Source of the DNA: Mariniphaga sp964559175
GTDB lineage: Bacteria > Bacteroidota > Bacteroidia > Bacteroidales > Prolixibacteraceae
DNA length: 64,000 nucleotides
NCBI GenBank assembly: GCA_964559175.1
Contig: CAZLGT010000015.1
Coordinates: 18,594 to 82,593 of the forward strand
Reading direction: 5' to 3'
Below the pieces are notes generated by a model. That model saw only the letters and a program-made list of their open reading frames with translations, was not told the DNA's origin and did no database searches. The number at the start of each line of letters is the position of its first letter. The stretch's first letter is position 1. Below are positions 62,035-64,000 of the stretch, one piece after another. Both the position numbers and the translations under genes were made by a program.

Positions 62035-62988
62035 TCAAAACACCGATTTTACAATTTCTTTTACATTGTCCGAAATTCCGTAGGTATAAATGTGCAGCGA
62101 AGGAGCGTTGTTTGCCAACAGGTCTTTCGACTGGTAAATAGCCCATTCTGTGCCCACTCTCCGTGCATCTTCGTTGTTTTTGCATTTGGCCAGTTCGGTT
62201 GAAAGTTCCTGTGGTAAATCGATGCTGAAAATTTTCGGCAATACCGTAAGCTGGTTTTTCATATTTATGGGCTTTATTCCCGGAATAATGGGCACGGTAA
62301 TCCCAATTTCCCTGCACCTTTTCACAAAATCGTAATACACCCTGTTGTCGAAAAACATTTGTGTTACAATATATTCGGCCCCGGCATCCACCTTTTGTTT
62401 CAGGTAGAATAAATCCTGCTCTATGTTGGGTGCCTCAAAATGTTTTTCGGGGTATCCGGCCACTCCAATACAAAAATCGAGCGGCGTGTTGTTTTTCAGG
62501 TCTTCTTCCAGGTAAATCCCGTTTTTCAGATTTACAATCTGTTCTGCCAACTCATTGGCGTTGGCGTGTCCGTTCTTCTCGGGTAAAAAAACATGCTGGT
62601 TCTTAATGCCGTCACCGCGAAGGGCCAAAACATTTTCGATGCCCAGAAAATGCAAATCGATAAGCACATGTTCGGTTTCACTTTTGGTAAATCCGCCACA
62701 TAAAATGTGGGGAACCACCGGAATGCCATACCGGTGCTGAATGGAAGCCGCAATGGCAACCGTTCCCGGACGTTTTCGTACGGTGCGTTTTACTATGGAA
62801 CCGTCGGGCATTTCCCTGAACTCCACTTCATCGCGGTGTGTGGTAATGTTGATGTACTTCGGGTCGAAATCCACCAAACTTTCAATGGTTTTGTAAATGC
62901 GTGTGGGTTCGTTTCCTTTTAATGGTGGAAGCAATTCAAAAGAAAAAACCGTTTTTTTCGAATGGTTAATGATGTCGATAACTTTCAT
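62035..62988 (-). CDS. metF: 5,10-methylenetetrahydrofolate reductase
   Basis: 317 residues from MKVIDIINHSKKTVFSFEL (62988). TIM-barrel MTHFR: FSFELLPPLKG with catalytic Glu, NITTHRD, VPHILCGGFTKSE, LALRGD, YIVTQMFFDN and IIPGIKPI. Uses FAD and NADH to make 5-methyl-THF for methionine synthesis. A -7 box (TAATTTTG on minus) lies at 63010-63017. No SAM riboswitch is visible upstream. Confidence 0.95.
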   Translation of the reverse strand: MKVIDIINHSKKTVFSFELLPPLKGNEPTRIYKTIESLVDFDPKYINITTHRDEVEFREMPDGSIVKRTVRKRPGTVAIAASIQHRYGIPVVPHILCGGFTKSETEHVLIDLHFLGIENVLALRGDGIKNQHVFLPEKNGHANANELAEQIVNLKNGIYLEEDLKNNTPLDFCIGVAGYPEKHFEAPNIEQDLFYLKQKVDAGAEYIVTQMFFDNRVYYDFVKRCREIGITVPIIPGIKPINMKNQLTVLPKIFSIDLPQELSTELAKCKNNEDARRVGTEWAIYQSKDLLANNAPSLHIYTYGISDNVKEIVKSVF

Positions 62989-63009
62989 CTTTGCTGGATT
63001 ATTTCCGCG

Positions 63010-63017
63010 CAAAATTA
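63010..63017 (-). promoter_or_regulatory. -7 box of metF
   Basis: TAATTTTG on the minus strand, 21 bp before the ATG at 62988. Confidence 0.5.
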
Positions 63018-63092
63018 ATAAAACGAAACTTTTGAGACGAAAAAAAATGATTCTGTAAAAAAATATACAAAAAGATCACAATTATGAATTAC

Positions 63093-63575
63093 TCAATAAG
63101 ATTTATCTCTCCGCATCGCATTCCTCGATGCTCTGTCAACCAGGGTAAAAAGCCTGTGGATTTCATCTTTGTGCCTGGTGGGCTGATGCCCCTGAACTTT
63201 AAACAGTTTGATATTCAGAATATCTGTAATGCTGAAAAACTCCCTGTATAAATCGTGATTGGAAATGCGCTTGTTTTTTGCGGAGTAATAATTTTTTGTC
63301 TCCAAACCCGCCCGTCTTTGCATCAATCCGATAATGGTCTGGGAATCGGTATAAATAAACACCTCACTTTCTGCTGTTGTAATATCGTTTAATGCCCAAA
63401 GTAATGTTTGCAATTCCAGTCTGGATGAAGTAGTATTTACAAATCGCTTTATTTTTACATTTTTTTTGAGCATTTCCGGTGAAAGTACGGGCTCCGATAC
63501 AATGAGAAAGGCACCATAACCGGTTTTGGATTGAGCATCCATGCTGCCATCGACAAACATTAGTATCTTATTCAT
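63093..63575 (-). CDS. RNase H-fold protein (second ribonuclease H-like)
   Basis: 160 residues. Acidic residues in RNase HI order: Asp in MFVDGSMDAQSKTGYGAF (~residue 9), Glu in TSSRLELQTLLWAL (~54), Asp in VFIYTDSQTIIGLMQ (~77) and Asp in TLVDRASRNA (~148). The basic handle of typical RnhA is missing, replaced by QRRAGLETKNYYSAKNKR. Probably an RNase HI paralogue; rnhA itself is at 54.3 kb. A minus-strand -7 box (TAATTTTG, 63580-63587) ends only five bases before the ATG, suggesting a nearly leaderless mRNA. Confidence 0.8.
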   Translation of the reverse strand: MNKILMFVDGSMDAQSKTGYGAFLIVSEPVLSPEMLKKNVKIKRFVNTTSSRLELQTLLWALNDITTAESEVFIYTDSQTIIGLMQRRAGLETKNYYSAKNKRISNHDLYREFFSITDILNIKLFKVQGHQPTRHKDEIHRLFTLVDRASRNAMRRDKSY

Positions 63576-63579
63576 GTTG

Positions 63580-63587
63580 CAAAATTA
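63580..63587 (-). promoter_or_regulatory. -7 box of the RNase H-fold gene
   Basis: TAATTTTG on the minus strand, adjacent to the start codon. Confidence 0.5.
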
Positions 63588-63611
63588 AAAAAAGTCATAG
63601 AGTTTTGGCTT

Positions 63612-64000
63612 TGGCTATAATATACGGAGACAAAGCCGATGTTGGGAAACCGGTTGATGTTGTATTATGGAATGAAAAGAGCCAGAAAAGCACTTTGCTT
63701 TCCGGAGAAGAAATCCAATTCAATATCGATCAAATTAAAGGTGCAATTACAAATCCTGTTGTATTCAAACTGACAGGTTTAAGCACTTCTGTAATTGATG
63801 TAAATGAAGGAGAAAACTTCGCTGTTTATCCAAATCCGTTCTCAACCCATGCTTACATCCGGTATTTCATTTTAAAGCCATCCGATGTCAGCCCGATAAT
63901 TTCCAACGCAGTGGGAACAGAAAAAGAGGAAAGGTTGTCCGAAATGTATCTGGCAACCTTTTTTTTAAATCAGGTTGCGATAATACAAAAAGCCGCTGAT
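63612..64000 (+). pseudogene. Remnant of a T9SS-secreted protein (open to window edge)
   Basis: An open frame without a plausible start reads IIYGDKADVGKPVDVVLWNE ... ITNPVVFKLTGLS ... NFAVYPNPFSTHAYIRYF, the beginning of a type IX sorting domain (YPNPFS at ~63825-63845). After YIRYF the expected beta strands are absent and the frame continues with unrelated residues through a terminator-like hairpin. Probably the truncated 3' end of a secreted protein gene; a frameshift in the draft is an alternative. Confidence 0.5.
63934..63970 (+). terminator. Terminator-like hairpin at the right edge
   Basis: AAAGGTTG and CAACCTTT are exact complements (with an inner CC/GG) followed by T-run TTTTTTTT, lying inside the residual open frame. 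Confidence 0.65.

Overview
The window comes from a draft genome of a Bacteroidota bacterium, most likely a Marinilabiliales/Prolixibacteraceae-type marine or sediment organism (inference). Supporting signs are C-terminal type IX secretion sorting domains (YPNPF), PorT, the lipoprotein TamL, an alternative complex III (act) operon, an S46 dipeptidyl-peptidase, a TonB-dependent receptor, DUF4837, promoters of the TAnnTTTG class, and no consistent Shine-Dalgarno sequences. A run of ten Ns at 30057-30066 is a scaffold join.

Layout. 1-2.5 kb: 3' part of a large Ig-repeat surface protein. 2.6-8.6 kb: nitroreductase, a promoter-driven glycosyltransferase/LytS/LytTR operon, an SDR, an AIR-synthase-like protein and MenG. 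8.7-12.6 kb: porT, a TrmH-type methyltransferase and tamL (envelope biogenesis). 12.7-16.9 kb: sodium-coupled transporter, helix-hairpin-helix protein, then rpsU-xerC-hpf. 17.1-30.2 kb: the translation/transcription superoperon tRNA-Gly, tRNA-Thr, tuf, (decayed tRNA), secE, nusG, rplKAJL, rpoBC and a DUF3467 gene broken by the Ns. 30.2-32.75 kb: an accessory island with two AT-rich orphan genes, each preceded by a copy of the same dyad repeat, plus a hairpin cluster. 32.7-33.9 kb: cysK behind a complete-looking cysteine attenuator. 33.9-38.7 kb: NatAB-type ABC transporter and a TonB-dependent receptor. 38.66-40.08 kb: a DUF4143 ATPase gene bracketed by a perfect 34-bp direct repeat that duplicates the junction between the receptor and flotillin genes. 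40.1-42.1 kb: flotillin and NfeD-like pair. 42.3-50.1 kb: alternative complex III operon. 50.2-54.7 kb: AI-2E-type permease, MOP flippase, AlkD-like protein, HAD phosphatase, RNase HI. 54.9-63.6 kb: S46 peptidase, M23 peptidase, dxr-rseP-tatA, DUF4837 lipoprotein, metF and a second RNase H-fold protein. The right edge holds a remnant of a type IX-secreted protein.

Most of the window is ordinary core genome. The items that deserve attention are: (1) a 23-residue leader peptide with four Cys codons, followed by mutually exclusive protector, antiterminator and terminator helices in front of cysK; (2) the DUF4143 ATPase gene inserted with a 34-bp duplication; (3) the cassette-like island with covarying hairpin repeats ending in CGTTAGC-like motifs; and (4) a tRNA between tuf and secE whose anticodon arm is missing. 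All are read from the sequence alone; no searches were run.
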